A DNA stretch of 38,460 nucleotides from Methylomonas koyamae (lineage in GTDB: Bacteria; Pseudomonadota; Gammaproteobacteria; Methylococcales; Methylomonadaceae). The first letter of the stretch is position 1. The number at the start of each line of letters is the position of its first letter. Below the pieces are notes generated by a model. That model had not been told where the DNA came from and did not search any database. It saw only the letters and a list, made by a program, of their open reading frames with translations. Location: NCBI RefSeq assembly GCF_001644025.1, contig NZ_LUUK01000178.1, forward strand, positions 1 to 38,460, written 5' to 3'. A program made the position numbers and the translations under genes. Shown here piece after piece: positions 16,717 to 24,665 of this stretch.

Positions 16717-17552
16717 CCGAACTTGTTTATTTGAACGGCGACTATCTGCCGTTGACCGAAGCCAAGGTGTCGGTGCTGGATCGCGGCTTTTTGTTCGGCG
16801 ACGGCGTTTACGAAGTGATACCCGCCTACGGCGGCAAATTGTTCCGCCTGGAAGACCACATCGTTCGACTGAATAACAGTCTGGCCGGCATCCGCTTGAC
16901 GGTGCCGCACGGCGTCGCCGACTGGCAAGCCATCTTCCAGCCGTTGCTGTCGGCCGGCAAGGACCAATACATCTATCTGCAAATCACTCGCGGCTATGCG
17001 CCGACCCGCGATCACGGTTTCCCGGAAACCGTGGTGCCGACGGTTTTCGCGATGTGCTCGGAGATCAAGCCGTTTCCAGGCAAGTCGGCCGGTATCAAGG
17101 CGATCACGCTGGACGATACCCGCTGGCAGCTTTGCAACATCAAGGCAATCACCCTGCTGGCCAACATTCTGTTACGCCAACAAGCCCTGGATCGGGATTG
17201 CGCCGAAGCGATTCTGGTCAAGAACGGCTACGTTATCGAAGGCGCCGCCAGCAATCTGTTCGCGGTCATCGACGGCGAATTGATCACGCCGCCCAAATCC
17301 AACGAAATCCTGCCGGGCATCACCCGCGACGTGATTCTGGAATTGGCGAGCGCCGACGGCATCCCCTGCCGCGAAGACATCATCGCGCTGGAAGGCCTGC
17401 AAACCGCCGAGGAGGTCTGGGTCGCCAGCTCCACCCGGGAAATCCTCGCCGTCGTTGAATTGGACGGCAAACCGATCGGCACCGGCAAGCCAGGGCCGGT
17501 TTGGCAACGGCTGGACGATTTACTGCAAACCTATAAAAAGTCGCTGTCATGA
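16713..17552 (+). CDS. dat: D-amino acid aminotransferase (class IV, PLP-dependent)
   Basis: 279 residues, matching the fold-type IV aminotransferases. The N-terminus (VYLNGDYLPLTEAKVSVLDRGFLFGDGVYEV) is typical. The PLP lysine is Lys144 in CNIKAITLLANIL, equivalent to the catalytic Lys of Bacillus D-amino acid transaminase (CDIKSLNLLPNVL). A further EGAASNLFAV motif and the LPGITRDVILELA segment hold the cofactor phosphate. It interconverts D-Ala and D-Glu with their keto acids. Branched-chain aminotransferase or 4-amino-4-deoxychorismate lyase activity is possible in this family, but the motif and the position beside a D,D-carboxypeptidase favour D-amino acids. It overlaps both neighbours by ATGA. 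Confidence 0.88.
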   Translation: MTELVYLNGDYLPLTEAKVSVLDRGFLFGDGVYEVIPAYGGKLFRLEDHIVRLNNSLAGIRLTVPHGVADWQAIFQPLLSAGKDQYIYLQITRGYAPTRDHGFPETVVPTVFAMCSEIKPFPGKSAGIKAITLDDTRWQLCNIKAITLLANILLRQQALDRDCAEAILVKNGYVIEGAASNLFAVIDGELITPPKSNEILPGITRDVILELASADGIPCREDIIALEGLQTAEEVWVASSTREILAVVELDGKPIGTGKPGPVWQRLDDLLQTYKKSLS

Positions 17553-17815
17553 GCGAAGCCGATTCCCTGCTGGAATTTCCCTGCCAATTTGCGATTAAGG
17601 CGATGGGTAAGAGCCGGGACGACTTCGACGCAATCGTCGTCGAGATCGTCCGCCGCCACGTCGAAGACATTCGCGAAGGCGCGGTCACTAGCCGGCCGAG
17701 CAAGGGCGGCAATTACACGGCGGTCACCGTCGTTATCGAGGCCACCAGCCGCGGCCAACTGGACGCGATTTACCTGGATTTGACAGCCTGTCCCGACGTG
17801 TTGATGGCGCTGTAA
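17549..17815 (+). CDS. ybeD: YbeD/DUF493 family protein
   Basis: 88 residues with the DUF493 layout: [16 protein letters not shown], a central VVEIVRRHV helix, an [17 protein letters not shown] strand pair and a final [12 protein letters not shown]. The fold resembles ACT-type regulatory domains. The exact role is unsettled. In E. coli ybeD lies between dacA and lipB, the same order as here apart from the inserted aminotransferase. The ATG overlaps the aminotransferase stop. Confidence 0.93.
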   Translation: MSEADSLLEFPCQFAIKAMGKSRDDFDAIVVEIVRRHVEDIREGAVTSRPSKGGNYTAVTVVIEATSRGQLDAIYLDLTACPDVLMAL

Positions 17816-17819
17816 GCCA

Positions 17820-18428
17820 GTGAATGCAAGCCTGCAACACTTGGGCCGGCACGACTACGCATCGGTCTGGCGGGACATGCAAAACTACACCGCCGAGCGC
17901 GACAGCGCCAGTCCGGACCAGATCTGGATCGTCGAGCATCCGCCGGTCTACACATTGGGCCTGAACGGCAAGCGCGAACACCTACTGCGCGAGACGGCGA
18001 TTCCAGTCATTGCCTGCGATCGCGGCGGCCAGATCACCTACCACGGCCCCGGCCAACTGATCGTGTACCTGTTGGCCGATCTGCGCAGGCTGAGTCTAGG
18101 CCCAAGGCAGGTGGTCAGTTTATTGGAACAAGCCGTCATCGTCACGCTAAGCCAATACGGTATTTCGGCCTCGGCCCGCGCCGACGCCCCCGGCGTCTAC
18201 GTTGACGGCCGCAAAATCGCGTCGTTGGGCCTGCGCATCAAACGCGGCTGCTGCTATCACGGCTTGAGCCTGAACAACGACATGGACTTGGCACCGTTCC
18301 GCGACATCAATCCCTGCGGCTACCCGAATTTGCCGGTTACCCAACTGGCCGATTTGGGGGTTAAGATAAGCACCGACGAACTGGCCGTTCCGATAGTTCA
18401 CCAATTACTTCAGGCGATAGAATCATGA
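17820..18428 (+). CDS. lipB: Octanoyl-[acyl-carrier-protein]:protein N-octanoyltransferase
   Basis: 202 residues, starting with a GTG only 4 bases after ybeD. The lipoate/biotin ligase fold is evident: [48 protein letters not shown] and [11 protein letters not shown]. The catalytic pair is Lys132 and Cys166 (NPCG), corresponding to Lys135/Cys169 of E. coli LipB. It moves octanoate from acyl carrier protein to the lipoyl domains of dehydrogenase complexes and GcvH. It is followed by lipA with an ATGA overlap, so the two steps of lipoate synthesis are coupled. Confidence 0.96.
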   Translation: MNASLQHLGRHDYASVWRDMQNYTAERDSASPDQIWIVEHPPVYTLGLNGKREHLLRETAIPVIACDRGGQITYHGPGQLIVYLLADLRRLSLGPRQVVSLLEQAVIVTLSQYGISASARADAPGVYVDGRKIASLGLRIKRGCCYHGLSLNNDMDLAPFRDINPCGYPNLPVTQLADLGVKISTDELAVPIVHQLLQAIES

Positions 18429-19387
18429 CGCTGAACGCCCCTTCCCGCTCCACGCCCGCAACCCACCAACGCAATGCCGATAAATTGTCGCGGATTCCGA
18501 TCAAGGTCGAAACGACCGGCGAAGTATTGCGCAAACCGGATTGGATCCGGGTCAAGCTACCGGCCGGCGATCAGGTCAACCGGATAAAGCAGACCCTGCG
18601 CGCCAACCGTCTCCACACGGTGTGCGAGGAAGCGGCCTGCCCGAATCTGGGCGAATGCTTCAGCCACGGCACCGCTACTTTCATGATCATGGGCGATCTG
18701 TGTACCCGGCGTTGCCCGTTCTGCGACGTAGCCCACGGCAAACCGCAAGCGTTGGACGCCGAGGAACCGGCGCATCTGGCCAATACCATCGCCGCGATGG
18801 CGTTGAAGTACGTGGTCATCACCTCGGTGAACCGCGACGACTTGCGCGACGGCGGCGCCGGCCACTTTGCCGCCTGTATTGCCGAGGTGCGCCGGCGATC
18901 CCCCGCCACCGTTGTGGAAGTGTTGGTCCCCGATTTTCGCGGACGGGTCGGTAAAGCCCTGCAGATCTTGGCCGCGCAACCCTGCGATGTGTTCAACCAC
19001 AATTTGGAAACCGTGCCGCGCCTGTATCAGCAAGCCCGGCCCGGCGCCGATTACCAGGGATCGTTGGAACTGCTAAAGCTGCATCGAGAACATCTGCCGC
19101 AGGTGCCGACCAAATCCGGCCTGATGTTGGGCATCGGCGAAACCGAGGCGGAGATTTTGGCGGTGCTGGACGACTTGTTGGCGCACGGTTGCAGCATGCT
19201 GACGCTGGGTCAGTATTTGCAGCCCAGCAAGGACCATTTGCCGGTCCAGGCCTATATCCATCCGGACCAATTTCAACGCTATGCAGAAATCGCCACCGAA
19301 ATGGGTTTCAAACAAGTAGCCAGCGCGCCGTTGGTGCGTTCGTCCTACCACGCCGACCTGCAAGCCGCCGTCATCGTCGGAGTATAG
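18425..19387 (+). CDS. lipA: Lipoyl synthase
   Basis: 320 residues. Radical SAM enzyme with two 4Fe-4S clusters: the auxiliary cluster ligands C67-x4-C72-x5-C78 ([12 protein letters not shown]), and the radical SAM motif C93-x3-C97-x2-C100 (CTRRCPFC). The C-terminal RSSYHAD supplies the Ser ligand of the auxiliary cluster. It inserts two sulfur atoms into protein-bound octanoyl groups. The start ATG overlaps the lipB stop. Last gene of the cluster; a large hairpin lies about 70 bases downstream. Confidence 0.97.
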   Translation: MTLNAPSRSTPATHQRNADKLSRIPIKVETTGEVLRKPDWIRVKLPAGDQVNRIKQTLRANRLHTVCEEAACPNLGECFSHGTATFMIMGDLCTRRCPFCDVAHGKPQALDAEEPAHLANTIAAMALKYVVITSVNRDDLRDGGAGHFAACIAEVRRRSPATVVEVLVPDFRGRVGKALQILAAQPCDVFNHNLETVPRLYQQARPGADYQGSLELLKLHREHLPQVPTKSGLMLGIGETEAEILAVLDDLLAHGCSMLTLGQYLQPSKDHLPVQAYIHPDQFQRYAEIATEMGFKQVASAPLVRSSYHADLQAAVIVGV

Positions 19388-19454
19388 CGAGCAAGCCCCC
19401 TAGGTTAGTGCCATGCGTTAAGCTTGAGTTTATCGGACGTTGCTAATCTGGATC

Positions 19455-19522
19455 GAGGCGCCCGTACCGCGTTCCGCTGACCCTACCCCTCTGGCTTCGG
19501 AATGCTCCTTACGCGGCGCCTC
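19455..19522. other. Long imperfect hairpin between lipA and the RRM gene
   Basis: GAGGCG and CCGCGT on the left pair with the continuous ACGCGGCGCCTC on the right (19511-19522), with a 6-base bulge on the left; an inner TCCG/CGGA pairing extends the stem. The genes on both sides converge on it, so it may be a bidirectional terminator or processing signal, although no T-run follows on either strand. Confidence 0.55.
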
Positions 19523-19549
19523 ACTAATCTCCCTGCATATTCTACCGAG

Positions 19550-19981
19550 TCACGCCGGCAACATATCGTCCTGGTAATGGAAGACATTGGATAAATCGAT
19601 GTGGATTTCGATCCGATCGCCCCGCCGCCGATCAATGCCGCGCTGCTGATAGCCGGCCGACGTTTCCAGCAAGCGCCTATCGTTGTTAAGATCCCTATGC
19701 ACATACGGCCTGATCGACACGCAAGTATTGCTGAAGGGTTTGCCGGACAGGTTTTGAATCGCCAACATGCCGCTGGCCCGCGAATCGACGAAAACCAGAC
19801 CGTGGTGCTCCAGACCATTGGTTTGCTTATCCCGAATCACCATCACCTCGGCTTTCAAAACCCGACCGGACGCCTGATCTCCACCGTTCGTAAACGCCGA
19901 AAACACGTAATCGTGTAACTCGTTGGGTCGAGTATTCGCAGGAATATCCTTTAAAAACAAAATCATAATCACTGTCTGCAT
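19550..19981 (-). CDS. Small RRM-like RNA-binding protein
   Basis: 143 residues if started at the ATG at 19981; a Met five codons later (MILFLKDIP) may be the true start. The N-terminus resembles an RNA recognition motif: ILFLKDIPANTRPNELHDYV as the first strand and helix (RNP2 position), VLKAEVMVIRDK as strands 2, and HGLVFVDSRASGMLAIQNLSGKPF as the RNP1-like strand and helix 2. A charged tail (about residues 90-143) follows. RRM proteins of this size in bacteria bind single-stranded RNA, but the target here is unknown. The gene has its own probable promoter (20050-20077) and stands alone, close to a strong hairpin and a possible small RNA. Confidence 0.65.
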   Translation of the reverse strand: MQTVIMILFLKDIPANTRPNELHDYVFSAFTNGGDQASGRVLKAEVMVIRDKQTNGLEHHGLVFVDSRASGMLAIQNLSGKPFSNTCVSIRPYVHRDLNNDRRLLETSAGYQQRGIDRRRGDRIEIHIDLSNVFHYQDDMLPA

Positions 19982-20049
19982 CGTAACTGGAATCGACGTG
20001 GAACTAAAATGCGCATCTTCCCGAAAGGACTGCGCCGCCACATACATCT

Positions 20050-20077
20050 TAGCCGACGCTCGTTACGCGACAAATCA
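20050..20077 (-). promoter_or_regulatory. Possible promoter of the RRM-like gene
   Basis: On the minus strand TTGTCG and TAAGAT are separated by 16 bases and sit about 65-95 bases upstream of the likely start codon. Both hexamers match consensus at four of six positions. Confidence 0.4.
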
Positions 20078-20113
20078 GGCTCCTGTTCTTACCGCCGGCA
20101 CCAAACGGCAGGC

Positions 20114-20144
20114 AAAAAAACGGGCCGGACAGAGAGTCCAACCC
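20114..20144 (-). terminator. Rho-independent terminator
   Basis: On the minus strand CGGG-tt-GGAC, loop TCTCT, GTCC-gg-CCCG and then seven T form a good intrinsic terminator. It lies about 360 bases after the stop of the last nif-operon gene, so it may end that transcript or the candidate small RNA. Confidence 0.75.
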
Positions 20145-20332
20145 GCGCGGCGGCGGTCCGTGCGCCAAACGTTCCACCCAGGAACGATTTTTAAAACAGA
20201 CTCTGAAGCAGCAGCTTGTATCTCGATCGACGGATACCGCACCATCCTGGCCAAATCGCCTGGCAGCGCTACCATTCAACATGATTCGCCGACAACCGCG
20301 CCTCGCAAACTTCCAGCCTGACGCGATCATAG
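20114..20332 (-). ncRNA. Candidate small RNA gene
   Basis: On the minus strand a TTGCGG-17 bp-TATGAT promoter (about 20327-20355) is followed roughly 210 bases later by an intrinsic terminator. Between them are a hairpin (CGTTCC-tgggt-GGAACG near 20164-20186, with one overlapping base pair choice) and no open frame that stops before the terminator. It resembles a free-standing small RNA gene of about 200 nucleotides. The sequence does not resemble 6S RNA, tmRNA or RNase P RNA to my reading. Two frames stay open across it, so a short protein cannot be wholly excluded. Confidence 0.4.
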
Positions 20333-20355
20333 CGGCATCGGCGACCGACCGCAAG

Positions 20356-20503
20356 CCCAAAATTACTCTGAAAGGCGTTGGGCGAGTTACGGACATCCCT
20401 GCGTCGGAACGCCATCAACCGCGGCTAAAGCCCCTCACGCGCTCATATTTTACGAAAAGCCTTTCACGACCGTTAGGTTAGAACTCTACAAGACACCTTG
20501 AGT
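20356..20503. other. Spacer after the nif operon
   Basis: With 19982-20355 this makes about 520 bases without a convincing protein gene. A weak hairpin (AACTC...GAGTT, minus strand) follows the GlcF-like stop, without a T-run. No other structure is seen. Confidence 0.4.
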
Positions 20504-21775
20504 TTAGATGCGATCGGCGAGGAGTTGCAGCGGATGAACCACTCTGGAGCCTGCGGGCTGCCCGGCGTTCAGATAAAAACCACAGCCAAAGTTGGCGCTG
20601 ACTACGACATCGGCTCCGGATCCGGCCATCGCCAGACGCTTGGCGGCCCGCAACGATTCGGCGTTTTCGGGATGACTGAGCATATAAGTACCGCCGGCAC
20701 CGCAGCATAACTGATTGTCGGCCAACGCTTCCAGATTGACGCCTGGAATCTTGCGCAACAAGGCATACACGCTCTGACTATTCTTCAATACATTGCGTTG
20801 ACTGCAGGGTTCATGGACCGCCACGTTCAGATTGGAAGCCGCCAGTTGCAGATCTTCCGGCCAATGCGCCAACAAAAACTCGTTGATGTCGATCAAATGC
20901 TTGGTAAACCAACCGGATGTCTCGGAATCTCCGCCTTGATATTCGGTCAACATAGCCCCGCAGCCGCTGGCGGAGTATATAACCGCTTCGACTTCCAGCG
21001 CGTAAAACGCGGCGATGTTGGCTTCCATCATCGATTCCGCCGGCAAGCCGTTGTGCTGATGAATCGCGCCGCAACAACCCTGCTCTTCCGGCACCACGAC
21101 CTCATAACCGAGCCTATTCAGTAACTTGATGCCCGCAACCTGGACCGGACGATCGAAATGTTCGGCCAAACAACCGGTAAACAGCGCTACCCTGCCCCGA
21201 TATTTGATGCGACGCTCCACCGGATAAATCCCGGCCATTCCGACCAAGGACGGCTCGCAAACCAAGGCTTCGGCCGCTCCCAAACCGAGTTTCGCCAACA
21301 GTCCGCTGGCGCGTAGCGGTTTCTGCAAACCGGAGCGTAAATACAGCGTGACGAATGGCAGCAACAGTGCCCGGGCGTGCTTGCGTTCGATCAAGCGCAA
21401 CCCCAGCCGTGCCAACCAAGACGGCCTCGCCGTCGCGCGCAATTTGGCTTGGGCCCGGTCGAACAATGTCCCATAACTCATTCGGCTGGGACAAACGGTC
21501 TCGCACGTCCGGCACTGAACGCAATCGTTGAGTTGCGCGAGTTCTTCGACGCCAACGCCAGCGTCGTCGGCTAATATTTTGGCGATGGTACGCACCCGGC
21601 GGCGCGGCGTCTGTTCGTCCACCTGGAATAAGCGAAACGTCGGACAGGTACTAACGCACATACCGCAGCGCATGCATTCGCTGGCTTCGGGAATATAAGG
21701 ACCGGTCGACGGCGGCGATGCGTCCGCGGAACCGTCGCTAGCCGAGTCGAAGCCGAAATCCTGAAAGTCGAACAT
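20504..21775 (-). CDS. GlcF-like (Fe-S)-binding protein
   Basis: 423 residues. The N-terminal third binds two 4Fe-4S clusters through CMRCGMCVSTCP and CVQCRTCETVCP. The remainder has two CCG domains (EEQGCCGAIHQHNG; NQLCCGAGGTYM) with the upstream GCL and EPCSQ elements, as in glycolate oxidase subunit GlcF, heterodisulfide reductase HdrB and lactate utilisation proteins. The protein relays electrons or handles thiols. No GlcD or GlcE flavin subunit is present; instead it is the last gene of the nif operon, one base after its neighbour. A role in electron delivery or cluster assembly for nitrogenase is therefore more likely than glycolate oxidation, but that is inference. Confidence 0.85.
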   Translation of the reverse strand: MFDFQDFGFDSASDGSADASPPSTGPYIPEASECMRCGMCVSTCPTFRLFQVDEQTPRRRVRTIAKILADDAGVGVEELAQLNDCVQCRTCETVCPSRMSYGTLFDRAQAKLRATARPSWLARLGLRLIERKHARALLLPFVTLYLRSGLQKPLRASGLLAKLGLGAAEALVCEPSLVGMAGIYPVERRIKYRGRVALFTGCLAEHFDRPVQVAGIKLLNRLGYEVVVPEEQGCCGAIHQHNGLPAESMMEANIAAFYALEVEAVIYSASGCGAMLTEYQGGDSETSGWFTKHLIDINEFLLAHWPEDLQLAASNLNVAVHEPCSQRNVLKNSQSVYALLRKIPGVNLEALADNQLCCGAGGTYMLSHPENAESLRAAKRLAMAGSGADVVVSANFGCGFYLNAGQPAGSRVVHPLQLLADRI

Positions 21776-21776
21776 A

Positions 21777-22229
21777 TTAGCCCTCCATCATTTTTACGTA
21801 CGCGCGACGCAGCAACTCCATTTCCGCCGGCGGCCGACCGCGCAATTCCGGTAAGGTGCGAAATTTGCAGTTACGACTTTCCATCAATAGATGCGGCGGG
21901 TCGAGCAGCGTGAAACGCGCCATATACACCGTAATCACACCACCGGGCGCATCGACTTGCTCGGCGAAACCGGCTTCGATCCGCAGCAAATCGTTGTCCA
22001 ATTGCAGAGTCTGATTGGCCGTGCTCAGCAACATCGCCGGATGCACGCTCACCTTGCCGGCCGGCGCGTCTTCATCTTCCTCCAACGCTTCGGACAGTGG
22101 CGGCAACGGTTCCGGAAAGAACACACTTCCGGAGGCTTGCTGCAGGAATAATGTCAAGGCGCTGATGTCGCCTTTATAAAACAGCAACAGGCGGTGGTTT
22201 TGGAACGGGTCGGCGAGCGATTCGATCAT
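21777..22229 (-). CDS. Unknown protein in the nif operon
   Basis: 150 residues, soluble, no signal peptide. The N-terminus (FQNHRLLLFYKGDISALTLFLQQA) looks like a strand followed by a helix; a Pro/Glu-rich acidic linker (about 38-60) leads to a second domain with VITVYMARFTLLDPPHL and a basic Arg-rich helix ending in RRAYVKMMEG. Only one Cys is visible. I do not recognise a family. It is sandwiched between the DUF364 and GlcF-like genes with gaps of 3 and 1 bases, so all three are almost certainly translated together and probably work together. Confidence 0.75.
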   Translation of the reverse strand: MIESLADPFQNHRLLLFYKGDISALTLFLQQASGSVFFPEPLPPLSEALEEDEDAPAGKVSVHPAMLLSTANQTLQLDNDLLRIEAGFAEQVDAPGGVITVYMARFTLLDPPHLLMESRNCKFRTLPELRGRPPAEMELLRRAYVKMMEG

Positions 22230-22232
22230 GGC

Positions 22233-23195
22233 TTAGATGGTGGCCTGGCTGTCCCACAAGGTTTTATAGCTGGAATCCAGCCGCGACAGGCGGTTATTGA
22301 GTCGATCCAGCAACGGGTAATCCGGAAAGCGGGAACGGTTGCCGCTAGCGTACCAGCTATCCATTGCCGCCGTCAGTCGGTTTTTCTCGTCAAAACAATC
22401 GGCAATCTGCTGTTTCAACCAAACCAGGCTATGATTCGGCAATAATTCCATCACCCGATAGCGCAAACCGTTGTTGAAAATCCGCACCCCCCCGCCCTGA
22501 GCAGCGGTATGGTATAGCACCTCCGGGTCGACGATCTCGGCTCCGGCCAGGTAATCGATACCAAATTCGTGCAGTTGCGGCAGCCACGGCACGGTCGGCC
22601 CCATTAACACCGTCGTGGCATGGCAAGCCAGCTCCGCCAGTCGCGGAAACGTTTTGTTCGGGATGGAACTGGCGGTCAAAAACACCCAATCGGCCTGCGG
22701 CAACAGAAATTCGCACGCGGAATCCGGCAAATCGCTGGCGGCCGGCTGGCGCTCCAGTACCGTCAACTGCATCTGCTCCTGATACCGTTCGATACCAGGG
22801 TAACGGCCGATCACGACCACTTTCTTGCCTTTCAGGCGCGGGAGAAAATAATCGAACACCGCCAAGTTAGCGTATTCGGCGTGACCTTCCAATGCCAGCG
22901 AATCCGGTAGCGGTCTGGCGTTGACGCTGGCGTTGATCGCCGCCATCGCCACGGTCGCCTTATACGGCTCCCACTCGGTAATCCAAGCGGCCAGATCGAT
23001 GATCGGCTTGCCGCATAAGGTGCCGGACCAATTCAACGTCCGGGTGGCGTGCCCCGGCGTCATCGCCAAACCGGTAGTCGCATCGCCCCTGCCGCGACAT
23101 AGCGTCCAAACCAGACCTATCATCAACTCGTCGACCACCGCGTCGCCACCGCAATGATCCAGCAGCAACTCGTACAGGTACTTAGGGTTGCCCAT
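22233..23195 (-). CDS. DUF4213/DUF364 putative metal-chelation protein
   Basis: 320 residues. The N-terminal part fits DUF4213 (an enolase N-terminal-like fold): IGLVWTLCRG, GLAMTPG and AAINASVN are typical. The C-terminal part fits DUF364, described as a heavy-metal chelation domain: KVVVIGRYPGI, LERQP, LLPQADWVFLTASSIPNKTFPRLAELA and the VLMGPTVPWLPQLHEFGIDYLAG motif. Positioned in a nif operon, it may handle a metal such as molybdenum or iron for cofactor assembly. The family has no assigned enzymatic activity. About 100 C-terminal residues beyond the domain form a helical extension. Confidence 0.82.
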   Translation of the reverse strand: MGNPKYLYELLLDHCGGDAVVDELMIGLVWTLCRGRGDATTGLAMTPGHATRTLNWSGTLCGKPIIDLAAWITEWEPYKATVAMAAINASVNARPLPDSLALEGHAEYANLAVFDYFLPRLKGKKVVVIGRYPGIERYQEQMQLTVLERQPAASDLPDSACEFLLPQADWVFLTASSIPNKTFPRLAELACHATTVLMGPTVPWLPQLHEFGIDYLAGAEIVDPEVLYHTAAQGGGVRIFNNGLRYRVMELLPNHSLVWLKQQIADCFDEKNRLTAAMDSWYASGNRSRFPDYPLLDRLNNRLSRLDSSYKTLWDSQATI

Positions 23196-23204
23196 CGCCC
23201 CCCC

Positions 23205-23585
23205 TTATTGCGGCACGTCTAGCAATTTCGCTTCGGTTTTAATGTTGTCCTGCTTGCCCCAGGCATTGATCGCCTCTACAAACCATTGCTTCTTGGTCGG
23301 GTGAGGCTGCACTACATCGTACTCGGCATAAAAGCTGCCGTCGCCGTGAAATTTGATTTGACCGATCCGGCGCTTATTGGCGTCGTACCAATATCCCACC
23401 AAATCCACGCTTTGCGTGAACGGGTCGCTAACCAGACTGAATTGGGCGGCTTCGTATTCCGGCAACGCGATCTGAGTCTGTACCGGGAAACCCAGCTTGG
23501 CAATATTCGCGGCGATGCGTTGGCACACGGTTTTGCCGAATTCGCGGCGCATTTCAACGTGTTCAGACAAACTTTCCGCGCTCAT
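23205..23585 (-). CDS. Unknown nif-operon protein
   Basis: 126 residues, soluble. It has an N-terminal helix with one Cys (FGKTVCQRIAANIAKLGF), then a beta-rich stretch (VQTQIALPEYEAAQFSLV; VDLVGYWYDANKRRIGQIKFHGDGSFYAEYDVV) and a Lys-rich end. The strand pattern with the HGDGSFYAEYDV segment looks like a well-folded compact domain. The family is not recognised by me. Start overlaps the end of the TPR-like gene by 4 bases, and a gap of 9 bases leads to the DUF364 gene. Confidence 0.77.
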   Translation of the reverse strand: MSAESLSEHVEMRREFGKTVCQRIAANIAKLGFPVQTQIALPEYEAAQFSLVSDPFTQSVDLVGYWYDANKRRIGQIKFHGDGSFYAEYDVVQPHPTKKQWFVEAINAWGKQDNIKTEAKLLDVPQ

Positions 23586-24088
23586 GCGGCATCCTCCAAC
23601 ATTGCGCTCGCCAAGTCCATGATTACCGACGCACCGGAGCGGTCTTCCGGATCCAAGCCCCGAATTATGGACAGGATCAGTTGCGCCTCCTCATCCTGTT
23701 GGCGGCGCAGATTGATAAAGGCCAGCGCTTTCAAACTATACAGATAGAACAAGTGAACGTCGCTGGCATACATATCCCGCTTGCCGGTTTCCTGGCTCAA
23801 CAGTCGGTAATCCGCCGTGAAGCCGCCTTGCCGAGCCGCCTCCGCCAAGGCCGCCCGGGCTTCGCGCTCCGCTTCCTGCAATCGGCCCTGGTAAAAATAA
23901 AACTTGTACAACGCGAAATAGGTTTGCAAACAGGTGCCGTCCAAGGCCTGGGCCTGCTGAAAAAACTTCTCGGCCAGCGGTTTGTCGGCATGGCTGGCCG
24001 CCACCGCCGACTGCAACAGTTTGTTGACGGCTTCTGGGACATCCGGGCTGAACAGCACCCGCTCTTCAAGAAAGCTGACCGCGGCCAT
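23582..24088 (-). CDS. TPR-like helical protein in the nif operon
   Basis: 168 residues, almost entirely alpha-helical with a tetratricopeptide rhythm: ADKPLAEKFFQQAQALDGTCLQTYFALYKFYFYQGRLQEAEREARAAL shows two helical hairpins with the W/Y-A-G-A spacing of TPR motifs, and further helices follow. Such proteins are protein-protein adaptors. It would be cytoplasmic and may hold nitrogenase-maturation or ferredoxin partners together. It is 3 bases after the 2Fe-2S ferredoxin gene. Confidence 0.78.
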   Translation of the reverse strand: MAAVSFLEERVLFSPDVPEAVNKLLQSAVAASHADKPLAEKFFQQAQALDGTCLQTYFALYKFYFYQGRLQEAEREARAALAEAARQGGFTADYRLLSQETGKRDMYASDVHLFYLYSLKALAFINLRRQQDEEAQLILSIIRGLDPEDRSGASVIMDLASAMLEDAA

Positions 24089-24091
24089 TGC

Positions 24092-24415
24092 TTACCAAAC
24101 CTCGGCGGGCACGATAAGCTTTTCGACAGGCTTATCACCCAGCAAATGCTCCTCGATGATGGTTTTGACGTCATCCTTGGTCACCCGTCCATACATAACA
24201 CCTTCGGGATAGACCAGCACGCTGGGCCCCAGCATGCAAGGCCCCATGCAGCCGGTGTTGGTCAGGCCGATTTTTTCGAACAAATTGCGGCTTTGAATTT
24301 GCGCCATGAATTCGTTCATCACGTCGGCACAACCGCTGGCGGTACAGGAACCGCGCGGATGGCCTTGCGGACGCGCTTGAGTACAGACGAAAACGTGTTT
24401 ATTGGGACGTGGCAT
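24092..24415 (-). CDS. Thioredoxin-like 2Fe-2S ferredoxin
   Basis: 107 residues. The four cluster Cys sit at the positions of the thioredoxin-like ferredoxins: VFVCTQARPQGHPRGSC and, later, TNTGCMGPCMLGPSV. This matches the Shethna-type 2Fe-2S protein I of Azotobacter, whose genes also lie in nif clusters, and the NuoE fold. It would transfer electrons, perhaps to nitrogenase maturation or protection. It opens a new block of the operon after a 250-base hairpin-rich gap and may have separate expression. Confidence 0.9.
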   Translation of the reverse strand: MPRPNKHVFVCTQARPQGHPRGSCTASGCADVMNEFMAQIQSRNLFEKIGLTNTGCMGPCMLGPSVLVYPEGVMYGRVTKDDVKTIIEEHLLGDKPVEKLIVPAEVW

Positions 24416-24665
24416 GATAGCTTTCCTTTTTTGAACTGAAATAAGAAATCGGGTCGCTTGCGCGACGCTGAAAGGGAGCGCCCTTTCTTAAAGCGGGCAG
24501 ATCGCTTCAAGCCGCCAACCAAGCTGTATGGATGGCGGTCGCTTGCATCGCGTTTGCGCTCAACGGTTTCGCGTTGAGCGGCGCGGAAGCCTGCCGATAA
24601 AAAGTGGCCATCAAAAGGCAGGACCAAAGCGGAGCGCTAAACACTCCGCAATCGCCGGACGGCGT
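24416..24665. repeat. Hairpin-rich spacer inside the nif operon
   Basis: Four separate inverted repeats lie in 200 bases: GTCGC-ttgc-GCGAC (24453-24466), AAAGGG-agcg-CCCTTT (24471-24486), CGCTCAACG-gtttcg-CGTTGAGCG (24557-24580) and GCGGAG...CTCCGC (24629-24649). No open frame with coding character is seen. It may be an mRNA processing or stability island, or a small repeated element. No sigma-54 promoter is seen here. Confidence 0.55.

Noticed and set aside
20049-20396. 115-codon minus-strand frame across the candidate small RNA
   Set aside because: It runs through an intrinsic terminator and has no protein-like features, so it is unlikely to be translated.
23681-24439. 252-codon plus-strand frame opposite the TPR and ferredoxin genes
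   Set aside because: It crosses two genes with recognisable products on the other strand and has no domain of its own.
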